From Erigeron canadensis (lineage: Eukaryota; Streptophyta; Magnoliopsida; Asterales; Asteraceae), in assembly GCF_010389155.1 (NCBI RefSeq), contig NC_057769.1:1550001-1614000 (forward strand): a DNA stretch of 64,000 nt, read 5' to 3'. Under the pieces are notes generated by a model. That model searched no databases. It saw nothing but the letters and a program-made list of their open reading frames with translations, and had not been told where the DNA came from. The first letter of the stretch is position 1; each line of letters starts with the position of its first letter. Both the position numbers and the translations under genes were made by a program. Shown one piece after another: positions 1 to 12,567 of the stretch.

Positions 1-332
1 GACGAGCCTGAGCACTACTATATATATATATATATAGTTAGATACTATACAGAATTGTAATATTATACACCCAAATCGTGTAAAGATTAGCTCTTATAAT
101 TTGTATGTATGAATCTACATACGTATTTCCATATTTTACGATGTCTATTCTATATTTATTTAATATTATTATATTTTAGTGGGTCCACTATTCAAACACT
201 GTATTTTACTCGGTTATCAAATACAGTAATTACACATATAAATACACCATTTCATATAACATCAGACACATAACATTACACCTTTCATCCATTCCCCCAA
301 TTTAAAAGGAAAAAAAAAAAAAAAACCCCACC
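1..332 (+). promoter_or_regulatory. Upstream region of the first EF-hand gene, with TATA box
   Basis: AT-rich upstream DNA that starts with a (TA)9 run at 19-36. A TATA-like box, TATAAATA, lies at 237-244, about 90 bases before the ATG at 333, a normal plant distance. The presumed 5' leader ends in an A-rich stretch (307-325) just before the start codon. The ATG context ACCATGTC has A at -3. The paralogue at 5887 also has an A-rich leader, which supports the start chosen. Confidence 0.55.
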
Positions 333-2822
333 ATGTCTGGATATCCTCATCAAAACCCCTCAGGCTACGGTGCACCCGCACCTAACCCTTACGGTGCACC
401 CGCACAACCCTACGGTGCTCCAGCCCAACCTTACGGTGCACCCGCACAACCCTACGGTGCTCCAGCCCAACCTTACGGTGCACCCGCAGCAAGTCCTTAC
501 GGTGCACCCGCACAACCTTACGGTGCACCCGCACCACAGGGAACTAAACCACCAAAAGACCAAAGCAACAAACCTTCATCATCTCCTTACGGTGCTCCTC
601 CGCCTTCCGGCCCCGGTGGATACCCGGCGGCGGCGGGTTACGGAAGTCCGTTTGCGGCGTTGGTGCCGTCGACGTTTCCCCCTGGCACGGATCCGAACGT
701 GGTGGCGTGTTTTCAGGCGGCGGATCATGACGGCAGCGGTGTGATTGATGATAAGGAATTGCAGAGAGCTTTGTCTAGTTATAATCAGACTTTCAGTATC
801 CGTACTGTTCATCTTCTCATGTATCTCTTCACCAACACAAACACCAGAAAAATCGGTATGCATTTATACTCCGTATATATTTATTTTTGTATCTAGAGTG
901 GAATTCAATTTTTTATTTTTATTTAGGATTTTTAAGATTGATTTTGGGGAGGAAAATTATGATGACGTGTCAGACGCTGGGGATTGCCAAATGTCATTTT
1001 AAAAAATATACATATATATATATATTTTTTGGAATTTGATATTTTGATGTTGAAGGAAAGCGCGTACGGATAGTGATTTTGGTGGGGTAGGATTTGTTAT
1101 AGTGTGGGCCAGTATTAGATGAACCACTTCACTACAAAAGCGTGTAAGATGGTGACATGTGTATATTGTGGGGCCATGATCATCCAATAGCTAAATATCT
1201 GAACTTTTTGGATATTTTTTTATGAATAAAATTGTGATTAGATTATTAATTAGTATTTTAGAATGTTAACTTTGATCCATTTTGAATTGCTATTAAACTT
1301 ACACTGAGTATACACACTGTGTTCATCAAGTCCATAGTGCGCGTGGTTCATTAATAATCGGGACACATTGCTAACTTTAGAATCCAAACTGCGGAAATCA
1401 TGAAACGTGAACGGATAAAAGAGAAGTTAGTATATGTTGTAGGCTTATAATGAAGGATATGGTTGAATGTAGGTGCCATTTGTAGTGTACTAAGTTTATC
1501 AGAGGATGATGTTAAAGTATAGATGTGAGCAGTCGTAGTTGTGAAGTTTGTGTCTTTAGGAAAGGCAATTATCCACTGTGAAGTTTGTTTTAGTATGTAT
1601 ATATATGTGTGTGTGTGTGTGTTATGTAATTTTCTCGTGATGGGTAGTTTTTGTACTAATTTGTTGTTGCTCTTGACGATATCAGGACCCAAGGAATTCA
1701 CTCAGGTTTTCTACAGCCTGCAGAACTGGAGGGTGAGTCTCTTAAGTCTTAACTTGTTTCTTTGGCTATTATCATCTTGGTATATATTGCTGATCAGGTT
1801 TCTAATAAACAATGAATATGGATTTCATTTGTGTTTTTCAGGGTAACTTTGAGAAGTTTGATAGAGATCGCAGTGGCAAGATTGATTACAATGAATTAAG
1901 GGAGGCACTTATGAGCCTGGGCTTTGCAGTTTCGCCTGTCGTTTTGGATTTGCTGGTTTCTAAGTTCGACAAGTCTGGTGGAAAGAACAAGGCTATTGAA
2001 TATGACAATTTCATCGAGTATGTATAAATTATGTCATCATATTAATATTGTTTTAAATTTTTGTTCTTTTGGTTTTCTTGTCTCTAACAATGTCCATGTT
2101 TGATAATTCCAGGTGCTGCTTGACTGTTAAGGTATGTAAAACACTCTCTTTACTTGATTAACTGCTATCGGATAAGTCAATTTTAGAGCCATATATGCCT
2201 CTCAGCTTGTGCATTTGTTATTATTAGAGGTGACAAATTGGGTGGGTCAGGTAACTGGTCATCATAGGTTGAAACGGGTTGTTTTTTGTATGGGTCAAGT
2301 TGTGTTGAGTTAGGCTGACACACAAAGCAATTATTTTCAGCTTTGTGTGCATAGTATACCCAATATCAATCAGTAATTTGGAAGATTAAACAGTTTGGGC
2401 GGATAGTAGATATACACTTTGAACTTTGCAGCTTGTCAACACGTTACTGTTTTAGCCACCTTTTTGAATTTGACATGTAAGTGATAACCGTAATTGGGGT
2501 GATTGGGTTGAGTTTGTGAAATCACTAGACCTACTCATAGCTTCCACTTCTTATTTTCAATTAAAATCGGGGAAAATCTTCACTTTTCCTATATGCTGCA
2601 AAGATTTCAAGTTTTGAAATGTGTAATCTAACAACTAAAAGTATTTTTGGTTTGTCCATGGGCTGTGAAATAGCTTATTAAGCGTTATATATGAGACTTG
2701 TTTGATGGTGATTACAGGGGTTAACTGAAAAGTTCAAGGAGAAGGACACAGCTTACACAGGGAATGCTACATTTTCGTATGAAGCATTTATGTTGACTGT
2801 TTTGCCATTCCTCATTGCTTAG
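333..2822 (+). CDS. Penta-EF-hand calcium-binding protein, CML49/CML50-like (copy 1)
   Basis: Five exons: 333-855, 1686-1732, 1842-2017, 2113-2131 and 2718-2822. All junctions are GT-AG and the phases join to give 289 residues ending FLIA. Residues 10-70 are a low-complexity repeat of the PYGAPAQ type, followed by a Gly/Pro-rich linker. Then comes an ALG2/penta-EF-hand core. A canonical EF loop spans residues 131-142 (DHDGSGVIDDKE) and a second 197-208 (DRDRSGKIDYNE). A third, degenerate loop follows (KFDKSGGKNKAIEYD). Splicing gives KIGPKEF and IECCLTVK across exon boundaries, matching the plant CML49/50 family as I remember it. The protein should be a soluble calcium sensor that may associate with membranes through its Pro/Gly-rich tail. 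Exon 4 is a 19-base microexon. Introns 1 and 4 are long. The next gene, at 5887, is a tandem paralogue. Confidence 0.93.
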
Positions 2823-5800
2823 GGTTTTGTATTCACATCTGCACTCTTTACTTGTTTTGTTAATGTTCATCGTGTTTCTTTTGTGATATATTGGTTTTTA
2901 ATAAGATCTTTGCAATTTCTTAATGTTTGGTGTAAAGGGCATATGAGTAAAAATTCTCGGAGGTTGCAAGTTTAAATCCAGGAAATAGTTTTACAATATG
3001 TGTCTGAAAAGGTTGCATTTAAAGACTAGGTGTATTCTGTATTCACTACCAATGATTTTTTTGTCATATCTTTGGCTTTTTAAGGATGTAGAGGGTTATT
3101 CTATCGTTACTTGTTAATGGGAAATATGTTTAAACAGAATCTGAAATAACAGTTATTCTTAAATGCTTGATCTTGGTCTTTACTCCAGAAATGCACTCAT
3201 AATGTAGTTATATCATCATCTCGATTCTTCAAACACGTTAAACACGAATAAGAGGTTCTTATAAAAGCCATTTTAATGCTTTTTGGCCTTATCATAGTCA
3301 ACCAGCATCGGCCACAATTGCACACTCGTTCTTCCTTACTATCGTATAGCGTGGATGCCATTTTAGTATTCTAGAACAGCAATGTGGTCAACTATGTAAT
3401 ATGTATTATGCATCTCAGTTGTGTTTATTCTTTCTTTCTTATTGTTAACGTTTATTTGAACAAAGGACATGGTTTGGAAGATGACAAAGTCAAATTCATT
3501 GTTTGGACTTTGGGTGGTGGTAGGAGCCTCAATATACTACAGTAGACTTTCATTTAAAAGTCAACTACGTTGGGACACATTTTGGCGATTTATGCATTTA
3601 AACGGCTACGAATGTCGATATATACCATATTTTACACCCAAGAATATATTTTATATTTATTTTATCACATATCCATTTTAATTATAGAAATTATTCAGGT
3701 CAATTTGAACTTATGTTTGCATCATGACATATATGGATCCATATCTCCATATGTTATCCATTTTTGGTATATATATAGATACTGAATATTAACTTTATGA
3801 ATGGAATGATGTTCCCGTTTGGACACATTGGTTAAACCACCACTGTATCATTATATCGACGAGCTGATCATTTTGTTAATCTTATGGTCAACCAAGTCAT
3901 TGAAGTCGACAATCTCTTAACCTTAGTTTGCTCTTCATTTCCCATGGTTGACGCTTCTTAGCACATGATTTGGTTACTGATTTTGACCGTGTAAGATGTA
4001 AATTATGACACTGAAGACTAATGGTGTATGCATGATCATTTAAAAAAACAAAGTTACTACGTCAAACAATGAAAAAATAGAAGATGGTAACAAAGACTCA
4101 TGAGTATAATACTATCTATACTACGTAGTAATAAAAAAAATACACCCTTGTTAAACCTTGTACATGGAGAATTGTCTAAAATACCCTTCCTCACAAAAAC
4201 AACCCTTTGCTTTTCATTTGCAGCCATTCACATACACACAACCTTCTCTCAATATATCTCTGTCTTTCTTTTATTTGCAACCGTTAATGATATCCGCGAC
4301 AACGTGTGGGTACGGTGCTAGTAATATATATACAAACATTGGGATTGGAATAAACATTAAATGGAACGTGACAAGTGGATTGTAGAATAAGAAAATTATC
4401 ATATCTGTTATTAAACAAAGTAATGTAAACAAGGGGAAATATTGATCGAAATTTACATTGAAAGATTCTTAATATGGATGAGTTGAATGGATAGGGTGTC
4501 CAAACATAACTTACTTTCACTTTTTAAGTTTGATTACTAATGTAAACTCATGTGGAAATAAACTAAGAAAATAATAACTTCTAAAGATGAATGTTTACCA
4601 TTAAAAAGGAAAAGAAACCAAATTTACAAATGCAAATAAATCTTAAATATATGTAAAGACTTTTTTTTTTCTTCTTCAAAACATATGTATCTTTTGGGGA
4701 AAAAAAGCATTTTATTTAGGGCGTAAAACTAGAAAAGCACTTGGTTTGTTATATAAAAACAAAAAAAGTATGAGGCTATTGACCTATTGTCAAGTTTGAT
4801 TTGTTGATCAACGAAATTTTTTTAAAACAATTATATTATCGTCCGATGTCTTATCAAGTTGGATCATTGTTTCATTGGCGCAAAACAAAAAAAAGTAAGA
4901 GGCTATTGATCTATTGCCATGTTTGATTTGTTGATCCACGAAATTTTTTTAAAACTATTATATTTTCGTCCGATGTCTTATCAAGTTGCATCATTGTCTC
5001 ATTGGCGCAACATCTTCTCCCAAAAATAACTTCCATTTTCCATTATTTTGTAGTAAAAACTCAACTACGTTTTTCTTAACTGCAATCTATAATAACATAA
5101 TGACCATACAACACATAAGTTTAATCTTAAAGGTTCAAAATTGGCTCGAGATTATACGAAAGGAAAGCTTAAACTGACCTATCTTGTGCTATAATAAAAA
5201 AAAGTCTTGCTAAACGAAGCCCTGAGGACTTCCGTTAAGGTGCATCAAATAGTGATACACTTACCATATAATTTAGAGAGTGAATTTTTGATATAAAAAT
5301 AGGAAAATGATTTATTCTTCTAACAAATTAGGCAAAAAATCATCTTAATAGCTTTAGATGGTGACATGTGGATATCACTAATTCTCTTTCCTAATCTTAC
5401 CATTTGATTTTCCACATATAACAATCCTATTAATTATGAAGATTTTTAAGCTAACAAATTAAGAGAATTGATTATTACTCATAAAAATATACAAATTTTT
5501 TGATATAGAAAGGTACCATTTGTATAAGAGAAATGAATTACTCTTAAAATACAATTTTTATTTAGGAAAATGATATATGATGTTAACATCATCTTTGTTA
5601 GATGATGTTGCTTGCTCTCACATACTCAATAACATCAATTTTTACACATGTTAAAAAGTCTCTATGAATTTTATAGTTTATAAAAACAACATTATCTAAC
5701 AAAGATATGATTTTTTTATTTTATACTCCAAGTTTTGAACAATTGGCAAAGTTGTAAAAAAACGCCGTGTCTTAATTTGTACTCTAGTATATATATACTC

Positions 5801-5886
5801 GATATATCTTACAAAATCTCTCCAAAAAACAACCTTCTTTACACTTCAAAAAAAAAAAGAAAAAAAAAAAAAATACACACACAACC
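2823..5886. other. Intergenic DNA between the EF-hand paralogues, with a 127 bp tandem duplication
   Basis: No gene seen; the open frames are short and AT-rich with no recognisable domain. The region holds a two-copy tandem repeat at about 4756-5010 with a period of 127-128 bases. The shared landmark TTATCAAGTT occurs at 4851 and 4978, and CATTGGCGCAA ends both copies. A TATA-like run at 5789-5797 lies about 95 bases before the next gene's ATG. The last 40 bases are an A-rich leader. Confidence 0.6.
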
Positions 5887-8054
5887 ATGTCAGGCTACCC
5901 TCATCAAAACCCCTCAGGCTATGGTGCACCACCGTCTTCTCAACCATACGGTGCACCGACGGCTAACCCATACGGCCAACCAGCCCAACCCTACGGTGCA
6001 CCACCGGCTCAACAATACGGCCAACCAGCCCAACCTTACAGCGCACCAGCTCAACCGTACGGCGCACCAGCCCAACCTTACGGCGCACCACCAGCAAACC
6101 CTTACGGTTCACCCTCAGCCCCTTACGGTGCACCTACACCACAAGGAACTAAACCACCAAAAGACCAAAGCAACAAACCTTCAACATCTCCTTACGGTGC
6201 TCCTCAACCTCAGCCGTCCGCTCCCGGTGGATATCCGCCGCAGTCGGGGTACGGTAGTCCGTTTTCGTCGTTGTTGCCGTCGACGTTTCCGCCGGGAACA
6301 GATCCGAACGTGGTGGCGTGTTTTCAGGTGGCGGATCAAGACGGTAGTGGTGTGATTGATGATAAGGAATTGCAGAGAGCTTTGTCTAGTTATAATCAGA
6401 CTTTTAGTATCCGTACTGTCCATCTTCTCATGTATCTCTTCACCAACTCAAACACCAGAAAAATCGGTATGCATATATATATATATATATATTATATATT
6501 CTGTATCTATAATTATTATTTAGTAAATTATATCTGTATCTACAATTTTTTAATCTCAGCTTTTGTCTATTACATACTAGTACACACAGTAAATTTTATA
6601 TATGTATAGATGTATATATATGTATGCTTATTATAGATATACATACAAATTTCTGTATCTATTGTTTCCAGTTTCAGTTTCACACAGTAATACACATAGT
6701 AAATTTATATATGTATAGATGTATATATTGTAGATGCTTATTATAGATATAGATACAATTTTCTGTATCTATTATTTTCAGTTTTAGTTTCACACATTAA
6801 TACGAATAGTGAATTTGTTAGTGATTTTGATTGGAGATTAATTTTTTGGTGATTGAATTTGGGGATGAAAACGGAAACGCGTACTCTGCTGCCTGACTGT
6901 TTTTTTATTTTATTATTTTAGTAAAGGCATGAAACGCGTAGGATTGGGACTTACACGTGGGAGTGTGGATTAGGTTGAATTACAAAGCAGCGTGTAAGAT
7001 AGTGACATGTGTAATTAGTGTAGGGCCATGATCTGATGTGTCTTTTTCTGATTTAGTGATATAGTCAAACTTTTATATAGATTTAGAGTCTGGTTTTATA
7101 TGGACTTATGGAGTGGTTGATGACTTATGATTGATGGTAAAAAAAGCTTGTAATTAAAAGAATCATGAAAAGTTTGATAAAAGGTTTTGTTTGTTTTATT
7201 CTTACAAATGCGTAGAAAATAAGCATTATCTAAAGTTTGGAGTATTGTGATCAAGTGAGGGAGTAAATAAGCACGCATATCTTTTCCATTCAAATACACG
7301 GTGTGAGGAATTTAGAATTTTACTGTGTAATGAATAACGATGTGAGGAGTGTGTGAACATTAATGTAATATAGTATAGGGGTTGAGTGAGAGATATGTGA
7401 TGTTGACGTGACGATCTGAAAGGTGTTTGAAACATTGAAACATATCAATTATCAAATACTAAGTAGCTTCACTTTAGCTTCTCAGAAACAGCTTCGTAGA
7501 TATTGCAATAAAATAAAAATTTGTGTTGAAAAGCCAACTCCAAGCATCCTCTTGTATTGCTTATTTTTGATGATGGTTTCATTGTTGTAATGAGATCCAC
7601 ATTCCAAAATGGAATGTTTGTGGTTAATTAGGGAAAACGGAGTCTGTTTTGATCTTAAAGTTTACTCTGTATTACCTAAATCTCTTTTCCCCCAATGTGT
7701 TTTTAGCTGTCAAAAATATTATTCTGTGCTGACTTGCTACCAGACATGTAAAATTTGAAAGTTTATATTGCCAAGTTTATGTACAAACTGTTAATAGGTT
7801 AACCAATCAGGTGCATAGGAATGTTTCAAAATTTTGGACAAATTGTAGGTTTTGAATCCAAAGGGGTGTGATCTATACTCTATGATGATTAGTGATGGTT
7901 AAAAGAAAGTTTAATAAGATTGTAAGCTAATAGTGGAGGGAATGGCTGAATACATAATGCCATCTATAGTGTACCATGATTATTGTGGAGAATATAAAAG
8001 TAAATACGATTTGTCATATTTGTGGAGTTTGATTTAGTATATACATTAATACAA

Positions 8055-8094
<40 letters not shown>

Positions 8095-9324
8095 ATGTTT
8101 GTCGGTGTAATTTACTTGTGATGGTGAATTTTTGTATTAACTTTTTCCTGCTCTGTTGATGGTATCAGGACCTAAGGAATTTACTCAGGTTTTCTACAGC
8201 TTACAGAACTGGAGGGTGAGTCTTAATGGGATTCTATATCTGTCATCTTTTTCATATATTTGTGGATCAGGTTTCTGACAAGTGACAAACATTGTATTTG
8301 GTATTCCTGTGTGTGTTTTTCAGGCTAACTTTGAGAAATTTGATAGAGATCGCAGTGGTAAGATTGATATGAATGAATTGAGAGAGGCACTGATGAGCCT
8401 GGGATTTGCAGTTTCACCTGTCATTCTCGATTTGCTGGTTTCCAAATACGACAAGTCTGGTGGAAAGAACAAGGCTATTGAATATGACAATTTCATCGAG
8501 TATGTACACATAATTTTCATTTATACTAGTATATTTTGTTATACGTTTATCGTCTCTTTTAGTTACTGTCTCTAACAATATCCGTGTTTGATGATGACAA
8601 TTTCAGGTGCTGCTTGACTGTTAAGGTATGTAACATGCTTTCTTTACTTCGAAAACTACTATGCGTTGAGTCAGCTATAGAGCCATAAGTAGAGGTGGCC
8701 AAATGGGTGGATCAGGTAAGTAGAGGTGCCCAATGGGTAGGTCAGGTAACTGGTCACCCTAGGTTTAGGTTGAAAAGGGTTGGTTTTTGTATAAGTCAAC
8801 ATGTGTTGGCTTAGGTCGAACAATGAAACTTTTTTGCAAATTTATTATGAACTGTAAAACTGCATTATATTAATCTAGTTTTGAAGATTAGACAGTTTGT
8901 TAAGGATTAAGAATACACTTTGTAGACGTTCAACGCATTACTGTATTAGCCACCCTTTTGAATCTGACATATACATGATAACCATAATCCAAGTAATTGG
9001 GTTGAGTTTGTGTAATTGCAGACCTACTTATGGAAAGTTATGGTGTCCACCTTGTTTGCATTGAAACCCGAAATAATTATCACCCTTCCATTGCTGGAAA
9101 AGTTTTTAAGTTATGAAATGTCTAATTTAACAGTCAAAGTATCCTTTGGCTGTGGTCCATGTGCTGCAAAATAGTTTATGAAGCATTGAATGTTAAGATT
9201 TGTTTTATGGTAATTGCAGGGGCTAACCGAAAAGTTCAAGGAGAAGGACACAGCTTACACAGGAAACGCTACATTTTCATATGAAGCATTCATGTTGACC
9301 GTATTACCCTTCCTCATAGCTTAG
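5887..9324 (+). CDS. Penta-EF-hand calcium-binding protein, CML49/CML50-like (copy 2)
   Basis: Tandem paralogue of the gene at 333 with the same architecture: exons 5887-6466, 8169-8215, 8324-8499, 8607-8625 and 9220-9324, giving 308 residues. Exons 2 to 5 have exactly the same lengths as in copy 1 (47, 176, 19 and 105 bases); only exon 1 differs. The N-terminus has a more diverged repeat mixing YGAP, YGQP and YSAP units. The EF loops are DQDGSGVIDDKE and DRDRSGKIDMNE, with the same degenerate third loop and the same FLIA end. Intron 4 shares recognisable sequence with copy 1 (a stretch around GGGTGGATCAGGTAACTGG-like text), so the duplication was of genomic DNA and not via RNA. Role inferred as for copy 1: calcium sensing through penta-EF-hand dimerisation. 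Confidence 0.93.
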
Positions 9325-10310
9325 AGATTGTATCTACATCTACACTCTTTAACTGGGCCTTCTAATAAGAGGGAAAATGATTTGGTACTTTGGATGTATT
9401 TTTCTTTGTGGGTTAATCGCCTTTACTTGTTTCATTAATGTTCATCGTGTTTCTTTTGTGATGTTATGGTTGTTAATAAGATCTTTACAACGTTATCTTT
9501 GATGTAAAGGCCATGAGTAGAAATTGATGTAGAGGGCTTATGAGTAGAAATTCTTGTCAGTTTTCCAATGTGCATCTCAAAAGGTTGCATATGAAAACTT
9601 GTTCATTTGCTTACTCGAGTTAAGGAGTTTCTGCAAGAATTCCAGATGCTCCTTTACAATAAGCTATATTTGTATTCTTTGTTGATATTTCATTACTTGT
9701 TCGTTAGACTTAATACCTCGGTCTTTGACGCCAAATTCTGACATGAGACAAACTAAATGGATTTGGGTTTCGATTAAATGAATTTGGATCATAATGAGGT
9801 TAAGACGACTAATATGGATTTGGGTTCAGATTAAATGGATAAGACGACTAATATGTCTAATATATGGCTTGGGTTTGGGTTATTATTTGACTATTTGTAA
9901 CTCGTTTACAACAATTTTTTATTTTTACCTTTGTAACTTTGTAAGTCATGTTGTGTGGATTTCAAATATCAGAAATCTTATCGTTGGTAAAGGACAACCA
10001 AAAAGGGTAGGGTATGCTTTATATATTTTCCTCAATAAGAAGTAAGGAAAAGATAAAAAGTATTTGGGTCTATACAAATTCTTATCAAGAAATGCTCGTG
10101 CCTTTTAACTTTGTTATAAAAGCTTTGTTACAAAAGCTTATCAAAATCGGCTTATATAAGCCCGTAACCAAACATCAAAATAATTTATTTTATTAAAAAT
10201 GAAAAGTCAAAAAGATTAAAAACCTTTTAATATAAAGCTAGGCCAGAACAAACTCAGAAGAAAAAACCAACTCCAAAAAGTAAGCGAAGGCGTCGTTAAT
10301 CAAAGATAAT
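9325..10310. other. Intergenic DNA downstream of the second EF-hand gene
   Basis: 3' flank of copy 2, resembling the 3' flank of copy 1 (both contain TTCATCGTGTTTCTTTTGTG). Around 9750-9860 a short motif built on AAATGGATTTGGGTT and GACGACTAATATG is repeated two or three times. No gene recognised. Confidence 0.5.
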
Positions 10311-12062
10311 ATGGCGGCAACAAACGATATTCAAGCAGCCCTAAAACCCTTTCATCAAAGAGCTATCCAAGCTGAGGTAACGTCTATCAGTCTATCTCTA
10401 TCATACATATATATGTAATTATTTACAAAAGTGTTTTAGGAATTAGGGTTTAGCATTGAATTATAAATCTTTGGAAATTGTCTTTCCTATATAACGGAAA
10501 TCATCCAACAATTCGTATTACAATTCACAATCACATTCCCCAAGTGTAGATGATTTACCAAAAGTTAAATTAAATTCAGATTTACCAACTCCAACTGTCG
10601 ATATTCTCGTCTAACTAAGTTTTATTGTTCACATTTGTTTGATCCAAAGGAACGGTTAGCAAGACTTGAAGCTGCATTTGCTAAAACGAAAGGTTGGTTA
10701 CTGAACAATTTACTCACTCTAGCTAGTTAGAATTCAAATTCCTCCTTACTTTGGTTTTGGAGCAGAGTTTTTAAGAGCTTAACATTATTTTCTAGTAGTT
10801 CCACTTCTTCAATTATGGGATTGTGTACTTGCAGTGTCTGGAAATGAGCAAGTATCGGATAAAGTAACGCAACTGGAAAGAATGTTAGAAGATGCAAAGT
10901 CAGAGCAACTTGCCGAAAGGGAAAAGGTGAATTGTTATACTCTGTCCTTAGTGAAAGCGTAAAGTTTTATTTGACACAGTTAGGAACTTTCCCCTTGCTA
11001 TACCCATTCACCATTTCTATCTTTAAGATTACTGATCGACAAATAACTGAACTTAGAATTGAAATTTTATAAAGATCTTTTGAGACGTAGGCGCATATCA
11101 GATTTCTTTTCTTTGAGATATATAGTAGTGGTGGAAGCTCAATCCAAAAGCCAAAAACAGGGTACTTAAGTTGATTGAAAAGGTCAAAAGTCTCTGAACT
11201 ACTTAACCTGTTTTAATTACGGGGTTGTGAAAACCAGTTTCTATTCTTTTTAGGTCTATAGAAAAATATATAAACAGGTTTCCATATCAAAACATGTTTT
11301 TATATCGAAACAGGTTCCTATCAGAACAAGTTTATCTATATCAAAACAGGTTTCAACATGAATAATTTGCTTTGGAGTTATTTGTTTTCAGTTTATGAAC
11401 AATTTGTGGTGAACTCTTTGGTTTTTGCATTATGGGTTGTTTAAATGGTATTTAGTAATTTGAATGGCATTTGGTTTGTTTTTTACTTAATTGCATATTT
11501 TTTTCGGGCCCGTGCTTTTTTTGTGCCTCTCGCTTAGGCCACATTTGGGGTCATTGCGCTTTGTGTGCTCCTTCGCCTTTGACAACTATGGTTGCAATAT
11601 CCTAAAACTCTCTTTTACCTATAAGGAATAATTTAGCTACATATACATGTAGCAACTAGCTGCATAAACCGGACATTGTCTCTAAACCCGATGCCAGATC
11701 TAAATCCTTTGCAAATGTTTATATTCATCTTTATTACCTTGAATAGATCCAGATATTGCAACAACTAAAAAAACATACAAGCTTTGGAGGTTCTGCCCAA
11801 TCCGACCTTTCCTGTTTTTGTCTTCACTATAAATTATATGCTTAACAAGAACAGATGAACCAGAATGACCTTTTACCCCAAACTACCCAACCTCACCTGT
11901 ATTGCAATCTTTAATATGAAAATAAGTGACTTTATGTTATCTGTTTTCCAGGCTTTGAAGGAGCTACACAAGGTTACTGACGAGAATGCCAAACTCCGTT
12001 ACCGTATAATTCATTTAGTCCGAGCATTAGAGGATGCTGATAGGTGTTCAGCTTCGAAATGA
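10311..12062 (+). CDS. Small coiled-coil protein, 103 aa, function unknown
   Basis: Four-exon model: 10311-10376, 10650-10692, 10835-10926 and 11952-12062. The introns are GT-AG and the phases agree, giving 103 residues from MAATNDIQ to CSASK. The whole protein reads as amphipathic helix rich in E, K, L and R: ERLARLEAAF, then DKVTQLERMLEDAK, then ENAKLRYRIIHLVRAL. The last segment resembles, from memory, the N-terminal coiled coil of animal cytosolic arginyl-tRNA synthetase (ENLKLKYRLNIL). It could therefore be a small protein related to that appended domain, but this is only a lead. The donor after exon 2 (GTTGGT) is weak, so that boundary is less certain. The 3' UTR probably runs to about 12.5 kb; part of it is duplicated at 14679. 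Confidence 0.72.
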
Positions 12063-12401
12063 AGCGAGCCTCTTTGAGGTGTCCATTTTTTCTTATCATT
12101 TAGATGTCATTTATTCACAAACACGAGTGAGAACCCTCTCTTTCTTGACCTATTATGTTCGAGTCTCACCTGTTTCTTCGTTTCTTGATAACTTTTGGTT
12201 CACATTTGGAAAAAGTAACACAGATAATCCATTCCCAACTTATGTAACCTCAGCATTTGTTAAAGCCATCTATAGGTATTATTGTCTTGTCTATTTCTAT
12301 TAGACCCAAGGTTACTTACTCTAGCAAAAAGTATAACGTTATTGCTTTCTATCTTAGATTTCTACTACAAGTACAACAGTAGGTGCTGATTTGTTTTTAG
12401 T

Positions 12402-12523
12402 TTTCCTTTACCAAAACATCTACTAAGGATTCTATTTTTAGCCTGCAATTTGTTTCGTTTTATTTGAATAAATTGTGATTATCTCAAACGATTTGAAGAA
12501 CATGGCTGATTGTCTAACAAAAT
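12402..12523 (+). repeat. Direct repeat, copy A (second copy at 14679-14808)
   Basis: About 120 bases, beginning near CTTTACCAAAACATCTACTA and running to GTCTAACAAAAT, recur at 14679-14808 with scattered differences. Copy A follows the small coiled-coil gene and is probably its 3' UTR or flank. The duplication frames the LINE and a scrap of sulfotransferase 3' sequence, so it predates or accompanied the insertion. Confidence 0.8.
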
Positions 12524-12567
12524 ATTGGATGAGATTACATCACAATTGATATATACACAAAGAATTA

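Noticed and set aside
1541..1846. 101-codon frame across exon 2 of the first EF-hand gene
   Set aside because: It is intron read-through with exon 2 (GPKEFTQVFYSLQNWR) in its middle; the spliced model explains it.
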